From NCBI RefSeq assembly GCF_001544015.1, contig NZ_AP014924.1:2356001-2420000 (forward strand): a stretch of DNA of 64,000 nucleotides, read 5' to 3'. Of this stretch, positions 17,583 to 26,421 are shown one piece after another; position 1 is the first letter of the stretch, and the number at the start of each line of letters is the position of its first letter. The translations under genes were made by a program, and so were the position numbers. A model generated the notes under the pieces. It made no database searches. It saw only the letters and a list, made by a program, of their open reading frames with translations, and was not told the origin of the DNA. Origin of the DNA: Limnochorda pilosa. GTDB lineage: Bacteria > Bacillota > Limnochordia > Limnochordales > Limnochordaceae.

Positions 17583-18142
17583 ACCCCGTCCACGTTACCC
17601 TTCCCGAGCTCGCGGCTCCGAGGCTCGCTGGAGGCGATCCGCCGCCGGCTTGACGCAGGCACGGGCTGCCACCAGGTCCCTCGCTCAATGGGATGGTTCA
17701 CCGGACGAAGGAAAACTCCTTCTTTTGACCTCAGAAATGAAGATGCTCGTCATCGCAGGGGGCGGGGGCTGCCTACCGCCGGAGATCGAGCGATCCGCTG
17801 GATGGGCTCACCCCCCGGCGGTCAGCCGCTCGCTCAGGCCTCACGGGATGGGGATCTCAAAGAAGGGCGGCTTTACAGGGCGTCAGCGTCCGTCGTCAGG
17901 GAATCGACGACCGTGGGGGGCTACCGGTGACAGTTCGGTAGCGCCCGGGGGTGCAACTACAGGTCGACCACCGGTGAGAACGACCGATGCGCTCGTCAGC
18001 GGCTGACGTCCCAGCTGATGTCGCCGTCGGTTACCCCGGCGATCTTCCACAAGCCTCCTGTTTGGCGGAGAACGAAGGCGTGACCCGGCCCGCCCGAACT
18101 CCGCGCGAGTACCGCGCCGGGCACGCTCCTCCAGGGTCTTGC
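17583..18142. other. Intergenic region without a recognisable gene
   Basis: This 560-bp stretch separates the RpiR operon from the FkbM gene and holds only short frames with no coherent protein signal. It must contain the promoter of the RpiR operon, but I see no convincing -35/-10 pair. Confidence 0.5.
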
Positions 18143-18892
18143 TTAGGATCTGGGCACGGCCATCAGGTGGCCCTTCATCCTGTCGACCGCGTAACCTCGC
18201 TCCGTAAGCCACGAAACCAGGCCTGTCTCACGGTCGTGGTGTTCCAGGACCAGGGCCGGGCGGCATGCTTCGATAAGCCGCGCGCCTCCGCGAAGCACGT
18301 TGATCTCGTGCCCTTCGACATCGACGAGCATGAGGTGAACGGGCGTTTCACCCAGGATGGTGTCAAGCGTGGACACCTGCACGACCGTCGTATCGCTGGC
18401 CGTCCGGTCCACGGTCAAGGCGTGCGTTCCACTGGTAGTGCCTGCGGCCATGGCTGCGGTGCCGGTTCGGTCCGACAGGGCGAGCTGCATGGGCACGACG
18501 TTCCGCATTCGATTCAGCTCGACGTTGACGAGGAGCTGCCGGTGATTGGCTGGCCAGGGCTCGAACGCGTACACCCTGCCGGTCTCGCCCACCAGGCGGC
18601 CGAGGTAGACCACGTGAACGCCAACGTGGGCCCCGATGACCGCGACCGTCATCCCTGGCCGTACCGTTCGCGTGAGCCATTCGGTCACGTGCGGTTCGTA
18701 TGAGCCATGCAGGAAGACCCTGAAGATCCTCTTGCCCTCGCGCAGTTGAGGCGAGAACGCGAAATGCAGACCCTTGTAGCGACCGACCAGGACTCGCAAC
18801 ACCCTGAGCTCCTCTCCACCGAACGGGCACCCCTCGGCCGCCTGGCGGGACACCCTTCGCATTCCAGCCAGAACGATGTCCGCCCACTTCAT
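18143..18892 (-). CDS. FkbM-family methyltransferase
   Basis: I start the gene at ATG 18892 (MKWADIVLAGMRR), ten bases after the stop of the upstream gene; the longer frame is read-through. The 249-residue product has SAM-binding Rossmann features of the Methyltransf_21/FkbM family: VRPGMTVAVIGAHVGVHVVY (motif I, with the usual DVGA acidic residue replaced, here VIGAHVG), VYAFEPWPANHRQLLVNVELN (motif II) and LMLVDVEGHEINVLRGG (the family's D-x-EG motif). FkbM enzymes often O-methylate sugars in glycans. It is last in an operon with a glycosyltransferase and an LpxB-like protein. Confidence 0.82.
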   Translation of the reverse strand: MKWADIVLAGMRRVSRQAAEGCPFGGEELRVLRVLVGRYKGLHFAFSPQLREGKRIFRVFLHGSYEPHVTEWLTRTVRPGMTVAVIGAHVGVHVVYLGRLVGETGRVYAFEPWPANHRQLLVNVELNRMRNVVPMQLALSDRTGTAAMAAGTTSGTHALTVDRTASDTTVVQVSTLDTILGETPVHLMLVDVEGHEINVLRGGARLIEACRPALVLEHHDRETGLVSWLTERGYAVDRMKGHLMAVPRS

Positions 18893-18902
18893 TCGCCAAG
18901 GT

Positions 18903-20204
18903 TCACGGAGCAAAGCGTTGAACGATCCTCCGAGCGATGGTATCGGTTGCCCCCGGTGGCCCCATGAGGCGTTTCCCAGCCTCAGACATGGACCGATACC
19001 GTTCCGGGTCGAAGAGGATGGCGAGCGCCTCGCGGGCAACCTCCTCCGGGCTCGGCTCTGCCAGTGCGATCGCACCCCGTAGCAGACGCTCCTGCACGGT
19101 GAGGAACCGCGGGGTCACCTGCATGCCGGCGCCCTGAAAAGTCACTGCCGGCTTGCCCAGACCCACCGCCTGCTCCACGGCAGTGCCCGCCTGGCCGATG
19201 ACCGCCGAGCACAGCGCGAGGATCTCGGCAAAGGCGCCCCGCAGGATCGGCACCGCAAGGCCGGGCGAGGTCGGGTCGACCGGTATGGCCACCCCTTCTG
19301 CCGATCCACCCTGCCAGCGATCCGAAGCCGGCTCCGTAGCCTGCAGCCTCCAACCGGCCCGGGCCAGAGTCTCCGCTAGAGCACCGGAGGGGTCCGCTGG
19401 CGCCCACGCGACGGCGCCACGGACTCGTCCGGCCGTCTCGGCATGAAGCGTCCGAAGCACTTCGAGCTGACCCGGCAGGTTGAGGAAGGCGTCCTTGCGG
19501 CTCCCGGGCAAGAGAGCCACCACCGGGCTGGCACCATCCCAACCGGCCGCTCCCAGGGCGGCCTCAACCCGTCGGAGGGTGTCGGCGTTCGGCGCGAGCG
19601 CATCCCGCATGGCATTCCCCACGTACTCGGTACGGTAGCCCATCTCCTTCAGTGCCGCTTGGGTATCCGGGTCCCGCACGAAAGCGTCGATGCCAGGATC
19701 GCGTAGAGGCCGCCACCTCCTGGGATTCCCGAATCGCTTTCCCGGCGGCACAACTCGGACCGAGTATGCGATGGCCACCCAGACCATGGGTTTCTTGAGG
19801 ATCAGGTGGTTCAGCTGGAGGCTGACGCGGTCACCCACGCCTACGACGGCATCCCATTGGTGCCGATGGCGCCGCGCGAAGCGGAGCTGCCGCACGGCCA
19901 GACCGGCGCCACCGGCCAGAAGGTCTCTCAAGGTGTTGCGGAGACTGAGGTAGGCGAACCCTCCGCTGGGGAGCTCGGCCTGGGGCCCCACGACGGGGAT
20001 GCCGGCCCTCCGGTAGGAGTCGCCCGCACCCACGAGCGGGAAGGCAAGGAGCCGCAACCGGTCACCCGCCAGGGCCTGAACCCTCTGCGCGATCTGCGCG
20101 CCGATGGCGTCCTCGCCGTGGCCGTTGCTGAGGAACAGAACCGCCTTGCTGGGGTCACGCGGCCGCACGGGCCTACCCTCGGAGCTCCCTGTGGCTCCCG
20201 TCAC
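18903..20204 (-). CDS. Lipid-A-disaccharide synthase-related glycosyltransferase
   Basis: The 433-residue protein belongs to the LpxB-related family recognised by SNGHGEDAIGA at the N terminus, rather than to true LpxB. GT-B features follow: VVGVGDRVSLQ, the acceptor-domain end, then VVALLPGSRKDAFLNLPGQL and the nucleotide-sugar region GQAGTAVEQAVGLGKPAVTFQGAGMQ. Members occur in cyanobacteria and Deinococcus-type bacteria and are thought to glycosylate a lipid-like acceptor; the exact reaction is not known. The gene overlaps the glycosyltransferase gene upstream by 32 bp and is followed by the FkbM gene ten bases downstream, so the three likely work on one glycolipid or glycan. Confidence 0.85.
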   Translation of the reverse strand: MTGATGSSEGRPVRPRDPSKAVLFLSNGHGEDAIGAQIAQRVQALAGDRLRLLAFPLVGAGDSYRRAGIPVVGPQAELPSGGFAYLSLRNTLRDLLAGGAGLAVRQLRFARRHRHQWDAVVGVGDRVSLQLNHLILKKPMVWVAIAYSVRVVPPGKRFGNPRRWRPLRDPGIDAFVRDPDTQAALKEMGYRTEYVGNAMRDALAPNADTLRRVEAALGAAGWDGASPVVALLPGSRKDAFLNLPGQLEVLRTLHAETAGRVRGAVAWAPADPSGALAETLARAGWRLQATEPASDRWQGGSAEGVAIPVDPTSPGLAVPILRGAFAEILALCSAVIGQAGTAVEQAVGLGKPAVTFQGAGMQVTPRFLTVQERLLRGAIALAEPSPEEVAREALAILFDPERYRSMSEAGKRLMGPPGATDTIARRIVQRFAP

Positions 20205-21387
20205 TCCGGGCGGCGCGGCGTGTGGCCGCCAGGCTCTCCAGGTAGGCCTGATTGATCACACCCGCCAGCCACATCTTCTCCAGGGCAACGCGCCCCCTCT
20301 TCCGGGCCCGCTCCACCCAGGAGAGCACATTGTCCTCCCGGACGAGGCCCCCCATGCGGAAGATCCAGTTCAAAGCACGGTGGAGCGCCGTGTCCTGGGC
20401 CGCCAGGCGAGCCGAAAGGCCGGGGTACTTCGCCATGAAGTAGACGGCCGACACGCCCCGCTCGCGCTCCTTGTTCATGCGGGCGACGAGCTGCTCCTGG
20501 GTCTGGATGAGCGGCTGGATGTGGTAGCCCACGGCCTCGGGCACCGCCACCCGGGTGAGCCCATGTCGCTTCAGCCGCCGGCCGAGGTCGATGTCCTGCC
20601 ACCCCATGCCCTCGAAGCCCTTGTCGAAGGCGCCCACGGCTTCCAGGTGTTCCTTCCGGACCGCGGCGTTGGCCGTGTCGAGGGTCGCGCTGGAGAAGTC
20701 CCACACCGTGGCCTCCGTCCTCGCTTGCGCAGCCTCCAGCGAAGGAACGGAGATCAGCTTCCCCACGGTGAAGACCTGGGATCCCGAGGCACGGTGGGCT
20801 GCCACGTGGGCTTCCAGGAAATCCTCTTCCACGATGACGTCGCTGTCGACGAAGACGATCAGCTCACCCGTGGCCGCCTCGATGGCCGCGTTGCGCGCTC
20901 GGCCGGGTCCTTGCCGTGTTGAGAGGGTGACACACCGCACTGGGACAGAAGCCGACTCCGCCACGCGCTCCACGACCTGGGGTGTCTCGTCGGTGGAGGC
21001 ATCGTTCGCCACGACGATCTCCGCCTTGACACCCATCCGCGCCAGGGGCTCGACCGCGCGAAGGAGGCTCTCCAGGCAAGGCTCGATGAGCCGGGCGCGG
21101 TTGCGCGCCGGGATAACAAGGCTAAGAGACCGCGGACCCGGGGAGGAGGCCTCACCCGAGCGGCGGTGCCCCTCGCCTGGCTCACCCCGTGGCACCGGCT
21201 TGGACCGAGCCGGGGGCGAAGGAGGGTGAACTGATCGTTCGACCACGCCCCGGCCTTGCGAAGACTGTGGTTTGTCTACGTCGTCCTGTGCGCGACGCTT
21301 GGCCCCGGCGAACCCCATAGTGGATCCCATCTGCATGGTGGAAGACCCCCGTCGGAGGCGATCGTTTCGAGAGACCGCACATCCCAT
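20173..21387 (-). CDS. Family 2 glycosyltransferase
   Basis: The first 85 residues are basic and proline-rich without domain character; the enzyme proper begins at RSLSLVIPARNRARLIEPCL. The GT-A fold is clear: EIVVANDASTDETPQVVE (UDP-sugar aspartate), GPGRARNAAIEAATGELIVFVDSD (D-x-D) and GFEGMGWQDIDLGRRLKRHG, where the W-x-D-IDLG motif holds the catalytic base region. A later start near 21180 would give a tidier protein, but I cannot choose one. It heads an operon with the LpxB-related and FkbM genes. No membrane helices are apparent. Confidence 0.85.
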   Translation of the reverse strand: MGCAVSRNDRLRRGSSTMQMGSTMGFAGAKRRAQDDVDKPQSSQGRGVVERSVHPPSPPARSKPVPRGEPGEGHRRSGEASSPGPRSLSLVIPARNRARLIEPCLESLLRAVEPLARMGVKAEIVVANDASTDETPQVVERVAESASVPVRCVTLSTRQGPGRARNAAIEAATGELIVFVDSDVIVEEDFLEAHVAAHRASGSQVFTVGKLISVPSLEAAQARTEATVWDFSSATLDTANAAVRKEHLEAVGAFDKGFEGMGWQDIDLGRRLKRHGLTRVAVPEAVGYHIQPLIQTQEQLVARMNKERERGVSAVYFMAKYPGLSARLAAQDTALHRALNWIFRMGGLVREDNVLSWVERARKRGRVALEKMWLAGVINQAYLESLAATRRAARSDGSHRELRG

Positions 21388-21580
21388 TCGGCGCCCTCGG
21401 GTAACCCAGCCCTCGGATAACCCGCTTCCCCCACTAGATTCGTTCCCTACCGTGCCTGACCTGCTCTCCAGTTCATCACAGGCGGGTTGCCGACTCCTGA
21501 CTGGGCCAGGAGACCTCCTTCACGCGTTATCCCAGCGTTGCTCCCGGCATCTTCCTAAAGGAAATGGCGGAAGACTACCG
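21388..21580. other. Intergenic gap next to IS remnant
   Basis: This short region holds no gene. It should contain the promoter of the glycosyltransferase operon on the minus strand, and it ends at the inverted repeat of the ISNCY-like remnant. Confidence 0.4.
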
Positions 21581-22067
21581 AGTTCCCGCTGAAGAAGCCG
21601 GTTCTGGCTCAGGGTGAGCGGACGAAGAAACTGGGCGGCATCGTGCGAGGAAGGAGGGCGTGATCGGTGGGACCCTTCCGAGCGATCCGGGTGTCAGATG
21701 CGAGCCAACTGCTTCAGGTTCTGGGCGAAAACCCCCGCCCCGACCCACCAGCCGATCGCTCTCTCTCCCCTGACCCGGGCCCTTCCCAACCCATGGGTTC
21801 GCTTCAGGACGCTGATCCGGCCTTCGGCCCCGGCACGCCAGTCTTGCAAGCAGGCTCGGGTGTATCTTGCCCCGCACGATGGGACGGGCGTCCGGATCGA
21901 AGAGGCTGACCAGCCGGTCCGGGATCGAGCGGACTCCTTCCTGCACCTGCCAGGTCTGCCCCACCACCCGCTCGATCCAGACGAGCATCTCTTCGAGGGC
22001 CGCCACCGCCTTCTGCTTCTGGGCGAGGAAGCTTGGCCATCAAGCCTACCGTTTTTCAGCGGGAACT
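21581..22067 (-). mobile_element. Internally deleted ISNCY-like element (both ends present)
   Basis: The left end AGTTCCCGCTGAAGAAG (21581-) and the right end TTTTTCAGCGGGAACT (22052-22067) are inverted repeats with one mismatch over about 15 bases. Between them, on the minus strand, are two separated parts of one transposase: VVGQTWQVQEGVRSIPDRL with LFDPDARPIVRGK from the start of the catalytic domain, and a C-terminal tail ending FAQNLKQLARI and stop. The DDE core between them has been deleted, and the element is only 487 bp. It is a deletion derivative that could move only in trans. A partial copy lies at 27500. Its right end abuts and supplies the stop codon of the XRE gene at 22066. Confidence 0.75.
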
Positions 22068-22467
22068 ACTCGGGCTCCACGAGACGTAAGAACTCCCTGG
22101 CCACAGCCAGCAACGCCCTGAGCTGCGATGGCGTCAGATGAGGAGCCGCCTCAAGCAGCTGCCTGGCTCCCTCGTTGCCTGCGAGTCGCTGCAAGAACTT
22201 CTCGGCCTCGATGTCGGCAACATCGCGGCTTACGGTTGCGGAGAGATCTTGTGGCGGGACGAGCAGATCAGTGAAAGTCACCTCTAGGGCGCGCGCGATC
22301 GCGTCGTAGGTCTCCAACTTCCCACTCTGGCCTCGCTCTACGCGATAGATCTGCTGTTTGTGAAGACCCACCGCCCGGGCTAGCTCCGCCTGCGTTAGGC
22401 CGCGCACCCGCCGCAGCTGCTTGATATTAGCACCGATGATCTGGCGGGCCTCTCGGACTGAAGCCAT
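22066..22467 (-). CDS. XRE-family HTH regulator whose stop codon lies at an IS junction
   Basis: The 133-residue protein starts at ATG 22467 (MASVREARQIIGANIKQLRR) with GAGG as ribosome site. The HTH spans residues 10-65: RRVRGLTQAELARAVGLHKQ, IYRVERGQSGKLETYDAIAR, LEVTFTDLLVP. The tail (VADIEAEKFLQRLAGNEGA, LTPSQLRALLAVAREFLRL) is helical. The last codon and stop (TAG at 22068-22066) use the end bases of the ISNCY-like remnant, so the original C terminus may have been longer. It is divergent from the nucleoside hydrolase and ABC operon at 22713 and is a candidate regulator of it. Confidence 0.8.
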   Translation of the reverse strand: MASVREARQIIGANIKQLRRVRGLTQAELARAVGLHKQQIYRVERGQSGKLETYDAIARALEVTFTDLLVPPQDLSATVSRDVADIEAEKFLQRLAGNEGARQLLEAAPHLTPSQLRALLAVAREFLRLVEPE

Positions 22468-22646
22468 AGTGTACGCCTCGCCCCATCTCCGCGCTTGATG
22501 TAAACACAAGCATCTGGCTGGCGCAATACACATTACATGCATATCTGGCGCCGCGGCAGGGCGCAAAAAGAGGAGATTTCCCGAGAGAGACAACCGTATC
22601 CTAGGGAAAAACACCACCAGAAGTAGTCACCAGATGCTGAGCACCC

Positions 22647-22675
22647 TTGCACGATATACATAAAATGTGTAGTCT
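22647..22675 (+). promoter_or_regulatory. Candidate promoter for the nucleoside/ribose operon
   Basis: TTGCAC at 22647-22652 and TAGTCT at 22670-22675 are spaced by 17 bp and lie 38 bp before the start codon at 22713. The -35 box is good and the -10 box is weak, which would suit a regulated promoter. Confidence 0.4.
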
Positions 22676-22712
22676 TCCCTTGAAACGCTGCATTGAAGGA
22701 GGTCAAGCTTCC

Positions 22713-23807
22713 ATGCGACGGGTTTCACGAGTCGTTCTTGTGATGGTAGTGCTCGCGGTGCTGGTGCCAGGATTCGCCGCAGCAAGGGAAAAGGTGATCG
22801 TCGACGCCGATATGGGGATCCTCAACGACGACGCGGTCGCCCTCTTCATGTTGCTGCAGTCGGGGGAGGTCGACGTACTTGGAGTCACGATTGTCGCAGG
22901 CAACACCTGGGTCGAAGAGGGAACCGCCTACGCCCTCCGGCAGTTGGAGCTGATCGGGCGGACCGATGTCCCAGTGGTGCCAGGTGCCCCAGAGCCGCTC
23001 ATGGGTAACCGCCAGCCGTGGCTAAGCGCCGAAGAGCGGCTGTGGGGGAACAGCGAGTATCTGGGAGCCTTCAGCCGGCCGCGACCCCGGTCTTACCTTG
23101 AGCTTGACGGGGAACCGTACGGAGGGTACCCGCAAACCAAGCCCTTCTCGGAGCACGCGGTCGACTTCATCGTTCGGATGGTCAAGGCGAATCCGGGTCA
23201 GGTGACGATCTTTGCCCTTGGGCCGGCCACCAACTTGGCGCTCGCCGTGCGGAAAAACCCGGAGATCGTCCCCCTGGTCAAGCAGGTGATCTACATGGGT
23301 GGAGCCATCGATGTTCCGGGTAACACAACAGTAGCCGCTGAGTTCAACTGGTGGTTCGACCCGGAGGCGGCCCAGATTGCGCTCCGGACGCCCTTCCGCA
23401 AGCAAATCATCGTTCCCCTCGACATCGCCGAGCGCGTCTTCTATACCAAATCCGAATTCGACCGCATCGTCAGCCGCGCGGAGACACCCATCGTGAAGAT
23501 GTTTAAAGACCTCCATGGGCCCCGTTTTGCACAGGATCCCGACCGCACCTCCTTTGTGTGGGATGCGCTGACCTCAGCCATATTCCTGCGTCCAGAGATC
23601 GTTGTACGGATGGAAGAGCGATTCGTGGACGTCGACACCAGCTATGGCCCCAATTACGGCCGCTCCCTCGGCTATTACGAGTCCCGGCGACGCTCCTTCG
23701 GTGCTCCGGAGAACTTCCCCGCCGGAACGCAGAAGGCGAATGTGCTCTTCGATATCGATCGGCAGGCCTTCTGGGACCTCTACGTCGAGCTCATAGCCAA
23801 GCGCTGA
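22713..23807 (+). CDS. Secreted inosine/uridine-preferring nucleoside hydrolase
   Basis: ATG 22713 is chosen because AAGGAGGT lies at 22695-22702 and a signal peptide follows directly (MRRVSRVVLVMVVLAVLVPG, then FAAAREK). The mature protein is an IUNH-fold hydrolase. The calcium-binding DADMGILNDDAVALFML motif is the family's DxDxGxDDxxA with an N in place of one D, followed by VLGVTIVAGNTWVEEGT, FALGPATNLALAV and VIYMGGAIDVPGNTTVAAEFNWW. It hydrolyses the N-glycosidic bond of nucleosides outside the membrane to give base and ribose. The ribose-type ABC importer encoded next would take up the sugar. The NDD change is tolerated in related secreted members, so I expect activity but less certainly. 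Confidence 0.88.
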   Translation: MRRVSRVVLVMVVLAVLVPGFAAAREKVIVDADMGILNDDAVALFMLLQSGEVDVLGVTIVAGNTWVEEGTAYALRQLELIGRTDVPVVPGAPEPLMGNRQPWLSAEERLWGNSEYLGAFSRPRPRSYLELDGEPYGGYPQTKPFSEHAVDFIVRMVKANPGQVTIFALGPATNLALAVRKNPEIVPLVKQVIYMGGAIDVPGNTTVAAEFNWWFDPEAAQIALRTPFRKQIIVPLDIAERVFYTKSEFDRIVSRAETPIVKMFKDLHGPRFAQDPDRTSFVWDALTSAIFLRPEIVVRMEERFVDVDTSYGPNYGRSLGYYESRRRSFGAPENFPAGTQKANVLFDIDRQAFWDLYVELIAKR

Positions 23808-23821
23808 ATCCCACCCTAAGC

Positions 23822-23856
23822 GGGCGGTGTACGGGTGCAGCACGCGTGCACCGCCC
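23822..23856 (+). promoter_or_regulatory. Intercistronic hairpin
   Basis: GGGCGGTGTAC (23822-23832) can pair with GTGCACCGCCC (23846-23856), ten of eleven positions Watson-Crick or wobble, with a 13-base loop. It sits between the hydrolase stop and the ATPase start and has no T-run, so it fits an mRNA-stabilising or processing hairpin that adjusts expression of the hydrolase relative to the transporter better than a full terminator. Confidence 0.5.
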
Positions 23857-23872
23857 GACCAAGGAAGGACCT

Positions 23873-25384
23873 ATGCAGATGGACAGGCCCATCCTCGAAC
23901 TCCGACGGATCACCAAGCGCTTCCCTGGAGTCCTGGCCTTGTCCGATGTCTCCTTCGACCTCCACCCGGGTGAGGTGCACTGTATCGTGGGCGAAAACGG
24001 TGCCGGAAAGTCGACGCTCATCAAGGTGATGAGCGGCATCCATCTCCCGGACGAGGGCGAAATCCGCATCGACGGCCGCTCCGTAGTGCTTGACTCGCCG
24101 AGAAGGGCTCGCGAGAGCGGGGTAGCAACGATTCACCAAGAGCTGCAGTACGTGCCTGGCCTGAGCATCGCTGAGAACTTGTTCCTGGGGCGCGAGTACA
24201 CGACGCGGTGGCGCACGATCGACTGGACCCGTATGTGGCGAGAAGCTGGCGCCGTGCTGCAGCAAGTGGGACTGACCCACTCGCCCCGCACGCCCATGGC
24301 CGCGTTGAGCATCGCTCACAAGCAACTCGTGGAGATCGCCCGGGCGGTAGCGATGAACGGGCGTGTCCTCATCATGGACGAGCCCACCTCGTCACTGACG
24401 GCCGCCGAGATCGAGGAGCTCTATCGGATCATCGAGTCCATGCGACAGGCGGGAGTGGGCGTGGTCTTCATCTCGCACCGTCTGGAGGACGTGCGGCGGA
24501 TCGCCGACCGCGTCACGGTGCTGCGAGACGGGAGGCGCGTCGTAACCGTGGAGGACGGGCGGTCTGTCCGGAGCGACGACCTTATCCGCTGGATGGCGGG
24601 TGAGACGCTCCCGCTTTCGAGAACCGCGGCCGGACGTCGCATTGGACAGGCTGTCCTCCGAGTCGAGAACGTGACCCGGCGGGGACTTGTGCACGACGTC
24701 AGTTTCACCCTGAAGCGGGGTGAGATCCTGGGCTTCGCCGGATTGGTCGGCTCTGGTAGGACCGAGTTGATGCGCTCCATCTTCGGGGCGGACCCCATGG
24801 ACTCCGGACGCATCGAGCTCGACAACCGCACCCTTCGCTTGCGCGGCGCGTGGGACGCCGTCCGTCACGGCATCGGCTTTCTGCCCGAGGATCGCAAAGG
24901 GCAGGGGCTGATGCTCGATCTGCCGGTTCGGTTCAACGTCACCCTAGCCGGCCTCAGGCAACTGGCAAAGAGCGGGCGGATTGACCTACAACGGGAGCGG
25001 CGTATCGTGGACCGCTTCGTGGGGGAGTTGAGGATCAAGACCCCCGGGGTGGAGTGGCCGGTACGCTATCTCAGTGGAGGAAATCAGCAGAAAGTGGTGA
25101 TTGCCAGGTGGCTCCTAACCGAGTCCAGGGTCCTGATCTTCGACGAGCCCACCCGCGGCGTTGATGTGGCCGGCAAAGCAGAGATTCACCGTTGGATCCT
25201 CCGGCTTGCCGAGCAGGGTTTGGGTATCATCGTGGTTTCATCAGAGATTCCCGAGCTGCTGGATATATGTGACCGGATCCTGGTCATGCGCGACGGGCGC
25301 ATCGCCGGTGAGCTGAAAGGCCAGAACGCGACCAAGGAAGACATCCTGCGGTTGCAGATGGGTGAAGAAGGGTATGTGGGATGA
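23873..25384 (+). CDS. Ribose/monosaccharide-type ABC transporter ATPase (two ATPase domains)
   Basis: The 503-residue protein starts at ATG 23873, with AAGGAAGG upstream. Domain one has VGENGAGKSTLIKVMSG (Walker A), an ABC signature in the form LSIAHKQLVEIARA, and VLIMDEPTSSLT (Walker B). Domain two has the degenerate Walker A GLVGSGRTELMRSIFG, the full signature YLSGGNQQKVVIARWL and LIFDEPTRGVDVAGK. This one-good, one-degenerate layout is that of RbsA/MglA-type ATPases. It energises the permease encoded next, whose ATG overlaps its stop. The gene set could import ribose freed by the secreted nucleoside hydrolase, or whole nucleosides. Confidence 0.93.
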   Translation: MQMDRPILELRRITKRFPGVLALSDVSFDLHPGEVHCIVGENGAGKSTLIKVMSGIHLPDEGEIRIDGRSVVLDSPRRARESGVATIHQELQYVPGLSIAENLFLGREYTTRWRTIDWTRMWREAGAVLQQVGLTHSPRTPMAALSIAHKQLVEIARAVAMNGRVLIMDEPTSSLTAAEIEELYRIIESMRQAGVGVVFISHRLEDVRRIADRVTVLRDGRRVVTVEDGRSVRSDDLIRWMAGETLPLSRTAAGRRIGQAVLRVENVTRRGLVHDVSFTLKRGEILGFAGLVGSGRTELMRSIFGADPMDSGRIELDNRTLRLRGAWDAVRHGIGFLPEDRKGQGLMLDLPVRFNVTLAGLRQLAKSGRIDLQRERRIVDRFVGELRIKTPGVEWPVRYLSGGNQQKVVIARWLLTESRVLIFDEPTRGVDVAGKAEIHRWILRLAEQGLGIIVVSSEIPELLDICDRILVMRDGRIAGELKGQNATKEDILRLQMGEEGYVG

Positions 25385-26367
25385 GCAGAATGGCCACTGA
25401 AGGTGCTGCGACAACGTCCCGCGCCGGACGCAGTCAGCGGTTGCGTTATATGGCGCTAGGGATCGGGCTGGTCCTGATGGGCCTGTGCGTCCTGCTAGCT
25501 CTGATCAGCCCGTACTTCCTCACGCAACAGAACCTGACGAACGTCCTGCTGCAAAGCTCCATCAACACCATCGTAGCGGTCGGGATGACCTTTGTGATCC
25601 TCACAGCGGGTATCGACTTGGGCGTAGGCTCGGTGGTCGCACTCTCGGGCGTCGTACTGGGCGGTGCAATGAAGGCGGACGTCCCGATACCGGGGGCCTT
25701 GGCGGTGGGATTGGGAGTAGGGGCGCTCACGGGGTTCATCAACGGCGTGCTGATCACGAAGGGCGGGGTACCGCCGTTCATCGCCACGCTCGGGATGATG
25801 AGCGTCGCCCGCGGGTTGGCCCTGGTCTACACCAAGGGCCAGAGTCTCTACGTCTTCCCTGCCACCTTTCTTGAGTTCTTCGGCACCGGCTCCCTCGGCC
25901 CCGTGCCCATGCCCGCCCTTATCGCGGCCGCGACGGTTGCTGCAGCCTATTTTCTCCTGGGGCACACCCGTTTCGGGCGCTACGCCTTCGCGATCGGGGG
26001 GAACCTCGAGGCGGCTCGGCTATCAGGGATCCGGGTCGACGCAGTCCTGATCGGGGTGTACGTCCTAGCCGGGGTCACCTACGCCTTGGGTGGAGCCGTA
26101 CTCGTGGGCCGTCTCAACTCGGCACAACCGATTGCCGGGATGGGGTACGAGCTCGACGCCATTGCGGCGGCGGTGATCGGCGGGACCAGTCTTTCCGGTG
26201 GAAGGGGGAGTGTGGGAGGAACGGTCATCGGCGCCTTGATCATGGGCGTCGTGCGAAACGGCCTGAACTTGATGAACGTGTCGTCCTACGTCCAGCAGGT
26301 GGTAATCGGCAGCGTGATCGTGTTGGCGGTGCTCGTGGACCGCGTGCAGAAGGCGCACCGGGATTAG
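25381..26367 (+). CDS. Ribose-type ABC transporter permease
   Basis: The ATGA overlap at 25381-25384 couples it to the ATPase gene. The 328-residue protein has eight or more hydrophobic helices and the BPD_transp_2 hallmarks: VAVGMTFVILTAGIDLGVGS, GALTGFINGVLITKGGVPPF, IATLGMMSVARGLALVYTKG, FGRYAFAIGGNLEAARLSGI (the ATPase-docking loop) and AIAAAVIGGTSLSGGRGSV. It would act as a homodimeric channel in the membrane, as RbsC does. Confidence 0.94.
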   Translation: MSRMATEGAATTSRAGRSQRLRYMALGIGLVLMGLCVLLALISPYFLTQQNLTNVLLQSSINTIVAVGMTFVILTAGIDLGVGSVVALSGVVLGGAMKADVPIPGALAVGLGVGALTGFINGVLITKGGVPPFIATLGMMSVARGLALVYTKGQSLYVFPATFLEFFGTGSLGPVPMPALIAAATVAAAYFLLGHTRFGRYAFAIGGNLEAARLSGIRVDAVLIGVYVLAGVTYALGGAVLVGRLNSAQPIAGMGYELDAIAAAVIGGTSLSGGRGSVGGTVIGALIMGVVRNGLNLMNVSSYVQQVVIGSVIVLAVLVDRVQKAHRD

Positions 26368-26421
26368 ACACGGCGCCAGCCTTGCGGGGAAAATGCCATT
26401 CACAAGGAGGGTGTCTATAAT

